Part shown: piece by piece, positions 27,071-37,493 of the stretch
Position numbering within the stretch: the stretch's first letter is position 1
How the letters are laid out: each line of letters starts with the position of its first letter
Assembly (NCBI RefSeq): GCF_902810435.1
Contig: NZ_LR778174.1
Location: 917,501-981,500, forward strand
From: Veillonella parvula
GTDB lineage: Bacteria; Bacillota; Negativicutes; Veillonellales; Veillonellaceae
Length of the DNA stretch: 64,000 nt
Direction: 5' to 3'
Made by a program: the position numbers and the translations under genes
The notes under the pieces: model-generated
What the model saw: the letters and a program-made list of their open reading frames with translations, nothing else
Database searches by the model: none
What the model was told of the DNA's origin: nothing

Positions 27071-27517
27071 ATGAATATTTTATTTGTATGTACCGGTAAC
27101 ACTTGCCGCAGCCCTATGGCTGAAGGTATTACACGGGCCCTTGCAGCGGAGAAACATAAGGATGTTACAACTGTATCGGCTGGTTTATTTGCCGCTTATG
27201 GAGCAAAACCAACTGAACAAGCCGTAGTAGCTGTCCGTTCCATTACAGATATTTCCAACCATGAATCGAGACCCTTAACGATGGAACTCGTAAATGCAGC
27301 AGATCTTATTCTTGGTATGACGAAAGATCACAAATCTGTACTACTTCGCCAATTCCCCTTTGAGGAAGGTAAAATTAAAACGATTTCCGAGTGGGGTGGT
27401 CAAGATGGTGATGTTACGGACCCATATGGATCTGATCAAACCGTATATAACGAATGTGCGGAACAGATTTATCACTTAATAGTGGAAGGCCTTAAATCAG
27501 CGCCTGAGAAAGCATAG
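27071..27517 (+). CDS. Low-molecular-weight phosphatase, YwlE-like (probable protein arginine phosphatase)
   Basis: A 148-residue LMW-PTP fold enzyme. The phosphate loop is CTGNTCRS at about residues 7-14 (C-x5-R-S), and the general acid aspartate lies in DVTDPYG near residue 117. The threonine between Asn and Cys of the loop is the residue that in YwlE favours phosphoarginine; tyrosine phosphatases usually carry isoleucine there. Neighbours match the B. subtilis ywlE region. I saw no arginine kinase McsB in this window. ATG 27071 follows AAGGATG. Confidence 0.85.
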   Translation: MNILFVCTGNTCRSPMAEGITRALAAEKHKDVTTVSAGLFAAYGAKPTEQAVVAVRSITDISNHESRPLTMELVNAADLILGMTKDHKSVLLRQFPFEEGKIKTISEWGGQDGDVTDPYGSDQTVYNECAEQIYHLIVEGLKSAPEKA

Positions 27518-27528
27518 GAGATGAAATT

Positions 27529-27966
27529 ATGAAAGTTGCAATCGGTTGTGATCATGGCGGATTACATTTAAAAGCATCCGTTAAGGAATTATTAAATGCG
27601 TTGGGACATGAAGTAGAGGATTTTGGCTGTCATACAGCTGAGTCTTGCGACTATCCTGATATTGCAGTACCTGTAGCAAATGCAGTTGTATCTGGTCAAG
27701 CAGATCGCGGTATTTTGATTTGTGGTACGGGTATCGGTATCGGTATTGCAGCAAATAAGATAGCGGGCATTCGCGCTGCTCTTTGTCATGATACATTTTC
27801 TGCTCACGCATGTCGTGAACATAATGATGCGAACATCCTTACTATGGGTGAACGCGTTATTGGACCAGGCCTTGCTAACGATATTGTAACCATTTTTATG
27901 GAAACTGAGTTTGAAGGTGGACGTCATGCACGTCGTGTAGAGAAAATAAAAGCATTAGAGAAATAA
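27529..27966 (+). CDS. rpiB: Ribose 5-phosphate isomerase B
   Basis: A 145-residue enzyme interconverting ribulose 5-phosphate and ribose 5-phosphate. It shows the N-terminal GCDHGG, the loop GTGIGIGIAANK with the substrate-binding Gly-rich turn, the active-site region ICGTG containing the catalytic cysteine, and HNDANILTMG. It starts 11 bases after the ywlE-like gene with GGAG upstream. It probably supplies ribose phosphate for nucleotide synthesis, consistent with upp nearby. Confidence 0.94.
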   Translation: MKVAIGCDHGGLHLKASVKELLNALGHEVEDFGCHTAESCDYPDIAVPVANAVVSGQADRGILICGTGIGIGIAANKIAGIRAALCHDTFSAHACREHNDANILTMGERVIGPGLANDIVTIFMETEFEGGRHARRVEKIKALEK

Positions 27967-28012
27967 TACATCATTACTTTATAGATAGTTGTTCTATATG
28001 AGGAGGATACTC

Positions 28013-29245
28013 ATGAGTTTCTTAGAAAAACAAGACCCTAATATTCAAGCTGTTATCAACCAAGAGTTAGCACGCCAACGCGATAAATTAGAAATGATTG
28101 CTTCTGAAAATTTTGTTTCTCAAGCTGTAATGGAAGCTCAAGGTAGCGTATTGACTAACAAATATGCAGAAGGGTATCCTGGCAAACGCTATTATGGCGG
28201 TTGTGAAAATGTTGATGTTATTGAAACATTGGCTATCGAACGTGCAAAACGCCTGTTCGGTGCAGAACATGCTAATGTACAACCTCACTCTGGTTCTCAA
28301 GCAAACTTTGGCGTGTATTTCGCATTATTACAACCAGGTGATACTATTGTGGGTATGAACTTGTCCCACGGCGGTCATTTGACTCATGGTTCTCCAGTTA
28401 ACGTATCTGGTACATATTTCAATGTAGTACCTTATGGTGTAGATGCTGAAACACAACAAATCGACTACGATGAGTTCCGTAAAATTGTATTAGAAGCAAA
28501 ACCTAAGTTGATTATCGCTGGTGGTAGTGCTTATAGCCGTCAAATCGACTTTAAGAAAATGGCTGAAGTGGCACACGAAGTAGATGCTATTTTCATGGTA
28601 GATATGGCTCACTTTGCTGGACTTGTAGCAGCTGGTTTACATCCAAACCCTGTGGAATATGCAGATATCGTTACTACAACAACTCATAAAACATTGCGTG
28701 GCCCTCGTGGTGGTATGATTCTTTGCAAAGAAAAGTATGCTAAAGCAATCGATAAAGCTATCTTCCCTGGCATCCAAGGTGGTCCTTTGATGCATGTTAT
28801 CGCTGCTAAAGCTGTAGCATTTGGTGAAGCTTTACAACCTGAGTTCAAAGTATATGCACAACAAGTCATCGACAATGCAAAAGCGCTGGCTGCAGCATTA
28901 CAAGAAAAGGGCTTAACAATTGTTTCTGGCGGTACAGATACTCATGTTATGCTTGTAGATGTTCGTAATACTGGTTTAACTGGTAAAGAAGCTGAACACT
29001 TACTCGATGAAGTAGGTATTACATGTAATAAAAATACAATTCCATTTGATCCAGCTAGCCCATTTGTAACAAGTGGTATTCGCCTTGGTACGCCAGCTCT
29101 TACAACACGTGGTTTGCAAGTGAAAGATATGGAAGAAATTGCCGATATTATTGCAGTGGTTCTTAAAAATCCTGAGGATAAATCGCTCCATGAAGAAGCT
29201 AGTAAACGTGTTGCTGCACTTTGTGAAGCGTATCCATTGTACTAA
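28013..29245 (+). CDS. glyA: Serine hydroxymethyltransferase
   Basis: A 410-residue PLP enzyme that converts serine and tetrahydrofolate to glycine and methylene-tetrahydrofolate. It shows [10 protein letters not shown] near the N-terminus, the PLP lysine in [14 protein letters not shown] near residue 226, and [13 protein letters not shown]. Length is normal. ATG 28013 follows GAGGAGG; an upstream in-frame start at 27989 lies before this site and is rejected. A hairpin terminator follows. Confidence 0.96.
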   Translation: MSFLEKQDPNIQAVINQELARQRDKLEMIASENFVSQAVMEAQGSVLTNKYAEGYPGKRYYGGCENVDVIETLAIERAKRLFGAEHANVQPHSGSQANFGVYFALLQPGDTIVGMNLSHGGHLTHGSPVNVSGTYFNVVPYGVDAETQQIDYDEFRKIVLEAKPKLIIAGGSAYSRQIDFKKMAEVAHEVDAIFMVDMAHFAGLVAAGLHPNPVEYADIVTTTTHKTLRGPRGGMILCKEKYAKAIDKAIFPGIQGGPLMHVIAAKAVAFGEALQPEFKVYAQQVIDNAKALAAALQEKGLTIVSGGTDTHVMLVDVRNTGLTGKEAEHLLDEVGITCNKNTIPFDPASPFVTSGIRLGTPALTTRGLQVKDMEEIADIIAVVLKNPEDKSLHEEASKRVAALCEAYPLY

Positions 29246-29302
29246 TCGATTGTATTAATATTAAATATATATTTATAGTCCTATAAGTTTATAGGTAGTG
29301 TA

Positions 29303-29342
29303 AAAGGGGTGTGCCATCGGCACATCCCTTTCAATATTTTTA
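29303..29342 (+). terminator. Terminator after glyA
   Basis: A 13-bp stem, AAAGGGGTGTGCC with GGCACATCCCTTT around ATC (one G-T pair), followed by CAATATTTTT. Confidence 0.8.
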
Positions 29343-29393
29343 TGGCATGATTTTCTAATCTGTGATAGAGTAAATATGATAGTTAATCGCTAG

Positions 29394-30056
<663 letters not shown>

Positions 30057-30064
30057 AATACAAT

Positions 30065-30160
30065 AAAACGACATATTAGAATATAATAAGGGGACATGAC
30101 GACATATTATTAGATTTGAAATAATAACAAATTATCTAAGGCGTATGTCGTTTTCTCTTA
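30065..30160 (+). terminator. Complex hairpin region/terminator after upp
   Basis: The right arm TATGTCGTTTT (30144-30154) can pair with AAAACGACATA (30065-30075) or with a second copy ACGACATA (30099-30106), so two alternative stems compete. TTTTCTCTTATTT follows. An inner small hairpin lies at about 30107-30127. Confidence 0.55.
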
Positions 30161-30167
30161 TTTAGGG

Positions 30168-30196
30168 TTGAATAAAAATTACATAAGGTATACAAT
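30168..30196 (+). promoter_or_regulatory. cggR operon promoter
   Basis: TTGAAT (30168-30173) and TACAAT (30191-30196) with a spacer of exactly 17 bases, about 100 bases before cggR. It is the only good promoter found for the glycolytic operon. Confidence 0.75.
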
Positions 30197-30226
30197 ACAA
30201 GTGTGAAAGTATTTTTTTATTTTAGG

Positions 30227-30266
30227 TGGGACGGATTTTGTTCACATGGGACGAAAAACGATTCAT
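30227..30266 (+). promoter_or_regulatory. CggR-type operator, two TGGGACG boxes 20 bp apart
   Basis: TGGGACG occurs at 30227-30233 and 30247-30253, a spacing of exactly 20 bp. The first unit reads TGGGAC-N6-TGTT-N4, the layout of the B. subtilis CggR operator (CGGGAC-N6-TGTC-N4, twice). It lies downstream of the expected transcription start, so binding would block elongating polymerase. Confidence 0.8.
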
Positions 30267-30295
30267 GTAATCCCAACGGGTAAAGGAGGGACCCG

Positions 30296-31321
30296 ATGAA
30301 CGAATTTCTAATGATATGTGAACGTATTGTTCCTGAAATTGTTAGCGTATTGAAGGAGCGATACAAAATACTAAACCACCTTGTTTATGAAGAGCCTATA
30401 GGCCGTAGAACATTAGCTACCGCAACGGATCTTCCAGAGCGAACCGTAAGAAGTCATATTGAGTTAATGCGTGCTAATGGTCTTGTAGACATTTATAAAC
30501 CAGGGATTTTTCTCACTGATGAGGGACATGCAATTGTTCCAAAGTTACGAAATTTTTTAAATGAGCTAGATCGTATTAACGAGCTAGAACATCGATTGAC
30601 TGAAGCACTTCATATCGATAGAGTTGTTATTACACCTACAGAAGGAACCTTGATGGTTAAAAAGTTAGGCTTTACAGCGGCAAAGTTATTGCAAGACCTA
30701 TTGAAACCTAATGCAGTAGTAGCCATCAGTGGCGGTAGCACCATGGCAGCAATAGCTGAAGAAATGCCTATCTTACCTTTCAATCCTACTGTGGTACCAG
30801 CCCGTGGTGGCGTTGGTGAAGTAGTGGAATACCAAGCTAATGTAATTGCTTCGGTGCTTGCTGAACGACTAAGTGGTTCCTATAAGATGCTCCATTTACC
30901 TGATGGACTTTCACAAGACTCATTACATATGCTCATGACTTGTGAACCGCAAATTAAAGAAATTGGAGATCTCATTAGTAGGACTGACGTACTATTATTT
31001 GGTATTGGTACTGCAATGCGCATGGCAGATCAGCGCCATATTGCTGATGATGTGCGTAAGCAGTTGATAGATAATCATGCGGTAGGTGAAGCACTTGGTC
31101 AATATTGTGACATTGAGGGTAAGTTAATTTATTCTACTAATAATATTGGTTTATCACTTCCCGATGTAGTAAAGGTTCCCAATGTTATTGCTGTAGCTGG
31201 TGGACAAGAAAAAGCGAATGCTATTATAGGTGTGATGCGAGCTTGTCAAAAAGGTATACTCATAATTGATGAGCAAGCAGCGGAGGGGATGCGTCAATTG
31301 TTACAAATTTCTGCCTTATAG
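30296..31321 (+). CDS. cggR: Central glycolytic genes regulator CggR (SorC/DeoR family)
   Basis: A 341-residue repressor. The N-terminal winged helix (about 25-75) contains RRTLATATDLPERTVRSHI as recognition segment. The larger C-terminal domain is the sugar-phosphate-binding fold with SGGSTMAAIAEEM (phosphate loop) and FGIGTAM. In B. subtilis CggR represses the gapA operon and is released by fructose 1,6-bisphosphate. Here it heads the same operon and has a matching operator upstream. The ATG follows AAAGGAGGG. Confidence 0.92.
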   Translation: MNEFLMICERIVPEIVSVLKERYKILNHLVYEEPIGRRTLATATDLPERTVRSHIELMRANGLVDIYKPGIFLTDEGHAIVPKLRNFLNELDRINELEHRLTEALHIDRVVITPTEGTLMVKKLGFTAAKLLQDLLKPNAVVAISGGSTMAAIAEEMPILPFNPTVVPARGGVGEVVEYQANVIASVLAERLSGSYKMLHLPDGLSQDSLHMLMTCEPQIKEIGDLISRTDVLLFGIGTAMRMADQRHIADDVRKQLIDNHAVGEALGQYCDIEGKLIYSTNNIGLSLPDVVKVPNVIAVAGGQEKANAIIGVMRACQKGILIIDEQAAEGMRQLLQISAL

Positions 31322-31389
31322 GCGAATTAGTAGTTATAAATTTTAGTTTGAAATTTGGTTAAAATTTTTGTTATTAGGAGGATTTAACA

Positions 31390-32400
31390 ATGGCAGTAAA
31401 AGTTGGTATTAACGGTTTTGGTCGTATTGGTAAATGTGTAGTTCGCGCAGCGATTAATAATCCTGACGTTGAGGTTGTAGCAATTAATGCAACTGGTGAT
31501 AATGAAGGTACTGCATTATTGTTAAAATACGACTCCGTACATGGTACAATTCCTAATGAAGTAACATTTGATGAAGAAAATATCTACGTTGATGGTAAAA
31601 AAATCCGTGTATTCCATGACCGCGACGCTTCTAAATTACCTTGGTCTGAAGAAGGCGTAGAAATCGTAATTGAATGTACAGGTAAATATCGCGATGCAGA
31701 AGAAGCAAAAGTTCATTTAGAACAACCTACAGTTAAAAAGGTATTGATTTCTGCACCTGGTAAAAATGAAGACTTAACTATGGTTATGGGTGTTAACCAA
31801 GATATGTACGATCCTGTAAAACACCATATCATCTCCAATGCATCTTGCACAACAAACTGTTTGGCTCCATTCGCTAAAGTATTATGCGATGAATTCGGTA
31901 TCAAACGCGGCATGATGACTACTATTCATTCCTATACAAATGACCAAAAAATTCTTGATGCACGTCATAAAGACCCTCGTCGTGCTCGTGCAGCTGCTAT
32001 GTCCATCATCCCTACAACTACTGGTGCAGCAAAAGCTGTTGCTAAAGTATTGCCTCAATTAAAAGGTAAATTAGATGGCTTCGCATTGCGCGTTCCAACT
32101 CCAGACGTATCTGCAACAGATCTTGTTTGCGAACTTGAAAAACCGGCTACTAAAGAAGAAATCAATGAAGCATTCCGCAAAGCAGCAGCTGGTGAATTAA
32201 AAGGTATTCTTGGTGTATCTGATGTACCATTGGTATCCTGTGATTTCAGCTCTGATCCTCGTAGCTCCATTGTTGATGCTGATTTGACAATGGTTATGGA
32301 TGGCAACATGGTAAAAGTTGTTTCTTGGTATGACAACGAATGGGGTTACTCCGAACGTCTTATCGACATGGCCGCATTTGTAGCAAGCAAAGGCTTATAA
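31390..32400 (+). CDS. gapA: Glyceraldehyde-3-phosphate dehydrogenase
   Basis: A 336-residue NAD-dependent enzyme. It shows GINGFGRIG at the N-terminus, the catalytic cysteine in SNASCTTNCLAP near residue 156, and the C-terminal WYDNEWGYS. It catalyses reversible oxidation and phosphorylation of glyceraldehyde 3-phosphate. It is the first enzyme gene of the cggR operon with TAGGAGG upstream. Directionality cannot be read from sequence; in an organism living on lactate it would mainly serve gluconeogenesis. Confidence 0.97.
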   Translation: MAVKVGINGFGRIGKCVVRAAINNPDVEVVAINATGDNEGTALLLKYDSVHGTIPNEVTFDEENIYVDGKKIRVFHDRDASKLPWSEEGVEIVIECTGKYRDAEEAKVHLEQPTVKKVLISAPGKNEDLTMVMGVNQDMYDPVKHHIISNASCTTNCLAPFAKVLCDEFGIKRGMMTTIHSYTNDQKILDARHKDPRRARAAAMSIIPTTTGAAKAVAKVLPQLKGKLDGFALRVPTPDVSATDLVCELEKPATKEEINEAFRKAAAGELKGILGVSDVPLVSCDFSSDPRSSIVDADLTMVMDGNMVKVVSWYDNEWGYSERLIDMAAFVASKGL

Positions 32401-32413
32401 TCAGGAGGCTTTG

Positions 32414-33592
32414 ATGAAACAAACAATTGAAGGTTTACAAGTAGCTAATAAAACAGTATTTGTTCGTGTTGATTTTAATGTTCCTATGAAAGACGGTGTC
32501 ATCACTGATGACACTCGTATTCGTAGTGCATTACCTACTATCAATTACTTAATCGAAAAAGGGGCAAAGGTTATCCTTGCTTCTCACTTTGGTCGTCCTA
32601 AGGGAGAACGCAAACCAGAAATGTCTTTGGCACCATGTGCTAAGCATTTATCTGACCTTATCAACAAGCCTGTAGCATTCGTAGATGACTGCATTGGTCC
32701 TAAAGTTGAAGAAGCTGTAAAAGCATTACAATCTGGTGATGTATTGATGCTTGAAAATTTGCGTTACCACAATGAAGAAACTAAAAATGAACCTGAGTTT
32801 GCTAAGCAATTGGCATCTCTTGCAGATGTTGCTATCAATGATGCGTTTGGTGTATCTCACCGTAATGCGGCATCTGTAGTCGGTATTGCTGATTATATCC
32901 CTATGGCAGCAGGTTTCTTGCTCAAAAAAGAAATTGACGCATTAAGTACAGCTATAGTACATCCCAAAACACCTATGGCAGCTATTATTGGTGGCGCGAA
33001 AGTTACAGATAAAATCTCCGTTATTTCTAACTTATTGCCTAAAGTTGATGTAATGATCATCGGTGGCGGTATGGCTAATGCGTTCATTAAAGCACAAGGT
33101 TGTAATATTGGTAGCTCCTTATTTGAAGAAGGTCAAGAAGTTATTGCTACAGACCTTGTTATGGAAGCTCGCGTAGCAGGTGCTAAATTACTGACACCTA
33201 TCGATGCTGTAGTAGCAGATGCTTTCAGCAACGATGCTAATACTAAAATTGTAGATGTTGATCAAATCGAAGACGGCTGGATGATATTAGATATTGGGCC
33301 TAAAACCCGCGAACTTTATGTAGAAGCATTGGCGCCAATGAAGACTATTATTTGGAATGGTCCTATGGGCGTATTTGAAATGGAAAACTTTGCAGCTGGT
33401 ACAAATGCAGTAGCGAAAGCTGTAGCTGAATCTGATGCGATGACTATCGTTGGTGGTGGTGACTCTGTAGCAGCCATTGAAAAAAGTGGTTTAGCAGATA
33501 AAATTAGCCACATCTCCACAGGTGGCGGTGCATCTTTAGAATTCTTAGAAGGCAAAATCCTACCGGGTATTGCTGCATTGTCCGAGGCATAA
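32414..33592 (+). CDS. pgk: Phosphoglycerate kinase
   Basis: A 392-residue two-domain kinase. It shows RVDFNVPMKDG near the N-terminus, HFGRPKG, IGGAKVTDKI at the domain hinge and GGGDSVAAIEK in the nucleotide domain. ATG 32414 follows AGGAGG; a TTG three bases earlier is rejected. It is separated from gapA by 13 bases and its stop is one base from tpiA. Confidence 0.97.
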   Translation: MKQTIEGLQVANKTVFVRVDFNVPMKDGVITDDTRIRSALPTINYLIEKGAKVILASHFGRPKGERKPEMSLAPCAKHLSDLINKPVAFVDDCIGPKVEEAVKALQSGDVLMLENLRYHNEETKNEPEFAKQLASLADVAINDAFGVSHRNAASVVGIADYIPMAAGFLLKKEIDALSTAIVHPKTPMAAIIGGAKVTDKISVISNLLPKVDVMIIGGGMANAFIKAQGCNIGSSLFEEGQEVIATDLVMEARVAGAKLLTPIDAVVADAFSNDANTKIVDVDQIEDGWMILDIGPKTRELYVEALAPMKTIIWNGPMGVFEMENFAAGTNAVAKAVAESDAMTIVGGGDSVAAIEKSGLADKISHISTGGGASLEFLEGKILPGIAALSEA

Positions 33593-33593
33593 T

Positions 33594-34364
33594 ATGAGAA
33601 AACTCATTATTGCAGGGAATTGGAAAATGAATGGCACCATTGCATCTGGATCAATTCTGATCGAAGCGTTTAACAGCGTGTTACAAGATATGGAATTGTT
33701 TTGTGATGTAGTTGTATGTCCGCCTTTCACAGCCATCGAACATGCGGTAGCATTGACGAAAAATACAGCTATTGAAGTAGGCGCACAAACTATGGATTAT
33801 CATGATGCTGGTGCGTTCACTGGTGAAATTTCACCACTTATGCTTACAGAGGTAGGCGTTAATTATGTAATCATCGGTCATTCTGAGCGCCGTGAATATT
33901 ATGGCGAAACAGATGAGACGGTAAATGCAAAAATTAAAAGTGCATTTCATCATAATTTGAATCCTATTGTCTGTGTTGGTGAAAGCTTAGAACAACGTGA
34001 AACTGGTCATACGATTGACTGGATTACGTCACAACTTAAAGGGGCTTTGGCTGATATTCCTAAAGAGCAAGTCAGCCAATTGATTATTGCGTATGAACCA
34101 ATTTGGGCTATCGGTACTGGCAAGACCGCAACGGCTGATCAAGCCGAAGAGGTATGTAAAGAAATTCGAAGTTACATTCGATCTTTATACGATAGTGAAA
34201 CTGCTGAGGCAATACGCATCCAATATGGTGGTAGCGTTAAATCAGAAAATGCATTAGAAATTCTTGGAGAGCCTAATATAGATGGAGCTCTTGTAGGTGG
34301 TGCATCCCTTGTGGTTGATGAATTTATTGATATTATTAAAGCGGCGAATCAAGTAAGCGCTTAA
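33594..34364 (+). CDS. tpiA: Triosephosphate isomerase
   Basis: A 256-residue TIM-barrel enzyme. Visible catalytic residues are the lysine in GNWKMNG, the histidine in VIIGHSERR and the glutamate in AYEPIWAIGTG, with the phosphate loop GGSVK near the C-terminus. The ATG at 33594 comes one base after the pgk stop, with CCGAGG as a modest ribosome binding site, so translation is probably coupled to pgk. Confidence 0.97.
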   Translation: MRKLIIAGNWKMNGTIASGSILIEAFNSVLQDMELFCDVVVCPPFTAIEHAVALTKNTAIEVGAQTMDYHDAGAFTGEISPLMLTEVGVNYVIIGHSERREYYGETDETVNAKIKSAFHHNLNPIVCVGESLEQRETGHTIDWITSQLKGALADIPKEQVSQLIIAYEPIWAIGTGKTATADQAEEVCKEIRSYIRSLYDSETAEAIRIQYGGSVKSENALEILGEPNIDGALVGGASLVVDEFIDIIKAANQVSA

Positions 34365-34377
34365 TATGAGGTTAAAA

Positions 34378-35904
34378 ATGGCTAAATTAGAGGCTCCCGT
34401 AATGCTAGTCATCTTAGATGGCTTTGGCTTGGGGGATCAAACAGATACAACCAATGCTGTAGTACAGGCGAAGCCGCGCTGTTTTAATCAATTATGGGAT
34501 ACGTATCCACATACAACATTAGAAGCATCAGGGCTTGCGGTAGGTCTTCCAGAAGGTCAAATGGGGAACTCTGAAGTAGGCCATTTAAATCTTGGCTCTG
34601 GTCGCATCGTCTATCAAGATTTGACACGTATTACAAAAGATGTCGAGTCCGGTGAGTTTTATAATCGTCCTGTTATGAAGGAACTATACAAAGTAGCTAA
34701 AGAACAAAGCTTACATCTTATTGGGTTAGTTTCAGACGGCAATGTGCATTGCTCCTTAGATCACATTAAGGCAGTCATTAAAGGAGCTCATGATAATGGG
34801 ATCGAGCATGTGTATGTACATGCTTTGCTCGATGGTCGTGATGTAGCTCCGCAATGTGCACAAGGCTATTTAAAGGACTTAGAAACGTATATGGCTGATC
34901 TCAATTGTGGTAAAATTGCTACAGTTAGTGGTCGCTATTATGCAATGGACCGCGATAATCGTTGGGACCGCGTTGAATTGGCATATAATGCCATCGTACA
35001 TGGTCAAGGTGAAATAGCTACATCTGCATGTGAAGCAGTGCAACAGTCTTATGATAAAGATGCGGCAGATGAGTTTGTACTTCCTACGGTGATTGATGCT
35101 GCAGGGACTATCAAAGATGGAGATGCGGTTATATTCTGTAACTTCCGCCCAGACCGTGGTCGTGAACTTACAAAGGCACTAGTGTTACCTGATTTTGATG
35201 GCTTTAAACGGGAGCCACTATCTATATATATGGCAACTATGACAAAATACGAGGATGGTTTGCCCGTACATATTGTGTATCAAAAGGATACATTATCTGA
35301 AACATTAGGTGAAGTTCTAAGTACAGGTGGTTATCGCCAATTGCGCATCGCGGAAACAGAAAAGTATGCTCATGTTACATATTTCTTTAATGGCGGTGAA
35401 GAGGAACCTTTTGAAGGGGAGGACCGCATTCTCGTAAAATCCCCTCAAGTGGCCACCTATGATTTACAACCAGAAATGAGCGCTTATGAAGTGACCGATA
35501 AGGTTGTACAAGCAATACAAGATGAAACATATGACATGATCATCTTGAACTTTGCAAATCCAGATATGGTTGGTCATACTGGTAGCTTTGAAGCTGCCGT
35601 TAAAGCGGTTCAAGCAGTAGATACTTGTTTAGGTCGTATCGTGGAGGCTATTCGTAGCAAGAAAGGTCATCTGTTAGTTACAGCAGATCATGGTAATGCA
35701 GAGCTTATGGTTAACCATGAAACAGGTAAGGTACATACGGCACATACAACGAACTTGGTTCCTTTAATTTTAATGAGCGACAGTTTAAAAACAGCTACAT
35801 TAGAAGCTGGTAAATTATGTGACATTGCTCCTACATTATTAGATTTAGCTGGGATACAACAACCAAAAGCTATGACAGGTCACAGCTTGGTACATAAAGC
35901 ATAA
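34378..35904 (+). CDS. gpmI: 2,3-bisphosphoglycerate-independent phosphoglycerate mutase
   Basis: A 508-residue manganese-dependent mutase of the alkaline-phosphatase superfamily. It shows LVILDGFGLG with the first metal aspartate, the phosphorylated serine in GQMGNSEVGHLNLG near residue 61, CNFRPDRGRE, and TADHGNAE with C-terminal metal ligands. The ATG at 34378 (MAKLEAP) is chosen because GAGG precedes it; an ATG at 34366 overlaps that site. Confidence 0.95.
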   Translation: MAKLEAPVMLVILDGFGLGDQTDTTNAVVQAKPRCFNQLWDTYPHTTLEASGLAVGLPEGQMGNSEVGHLNLGSGRIVYQDLTRITKDVESGEFYNRPVMKELYKVAKEQSLHLIGLVSDGNVHCSLDHIKAVIKGAHDNGIEHVYVHALLDGRDVAPQCAQGYLKDLETYMADLNCGKIATVSGRYYAMDRDNRWDRVELAYNAIVHGQGEIATSACEAVQQSYDKDAADEFVLPTVIDAAGTIKDGDAVIFCNFRPDRGRELTKALVLPDFDGFKREPLSIYMATMTKYEDGLPVHIVYQKDTLSETLGEVLSTGGYRQLRIAETEKYAHVTYFFNGGEEEPFEGEDRILVKSPQVATYDLQPEMSAYEVTDKVVQAIQDETYDMIILNFANPDMVGHTGSFEAAVKAVQAVDTCLGRIVEAIRSKKGHLLVTADHGNAELMVNHETGKVHTAHTTNLVPLILMSDSLKTATLEAGKLCDIAPTLLDLAGIQQPKAMTGHSLVHKA

Positions 35905-35972
35905 TATGGAGCTTTCACTATATTAGTAGTTAATTAGAGTTATAAGCCTATAAGGTTTAGCTCAATATATAT

Positions 35973-35996
35973 AATGGCTGTCAGATGGCAGTTATT
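35973..35996 (+). other. Small hairpin between gpmI and eno
   Basis: AATGGCTGTC can pair with GGCAGTTATT around AGAT using some G-T pairs. There is no T-tract, so a processing or stability element is more likely than a terminator. The rest of this 117-bp gap shows nothing clear. Confidence 0.35.
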
Positions 35997-36012
35997 CCAT
36001 TAGATTATATGA

Positions 36013-37305
<1,293 letters not shown>

Positions 37306-37330
37306 GATACGTTATATCTAATAGTCCAAT

Positions 37331-37357
37331 AAGGGCGCCCTTTGGGGCGCCTTTTTT
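37331..37357 (+). terminator. Rho-independent terminator after eno
   Basis: GGCGCCC (37334-37340) pairs with GGGCGCC (37345-37351) around TTTG, extended by A-T pairs and followed by six T. Confidence 0.93.
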
Positions 37358-37360
37358 GTA

Positions 37361-37490
37361 TGTCTAAAAATAGAAAAGTTTTCGCTTCGTGGATTTTTAA
37401 AAATAAAAGAGGGATTTAGAGGCTGATGTCGAAACCTATAACGCCATACGCTAGTGTGAGGTAAAAACATACCGCAAGGTATTGGAGGTG
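37361..37490 (+). other. Structured leader upstream of the pilus operon (unidentified)
   Basis: The stretch between the eno terminator and pilB can form CATAC-GCTA-GTGTG (37445-37458), enclosed by ACCT/AGGT, and then ATACC-GCAA-GGTAT (37469-37482), a GNRA-capped hairpin ending one base before the GGAGGTG ribosome binding site. It does not match the GEMM (cyclic di-GMP-I) core. It may be a new leader RNA controlling translation of the operon. No clear promoter was found. Confidence 0.4.
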
Positions 37491-37493
37491 ACC

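Noticed and set aside
37361-37490. Cyclic di-GMP-I (GEMM) or class II riboswitch before the pilus operon
   Set aside because: A GNRA hairpin is present, but the conserved GACGCAAAGC core of class I and the GAUGAAU/GCACUU pattern of class II are not, so I list it only as an unidentified leader.
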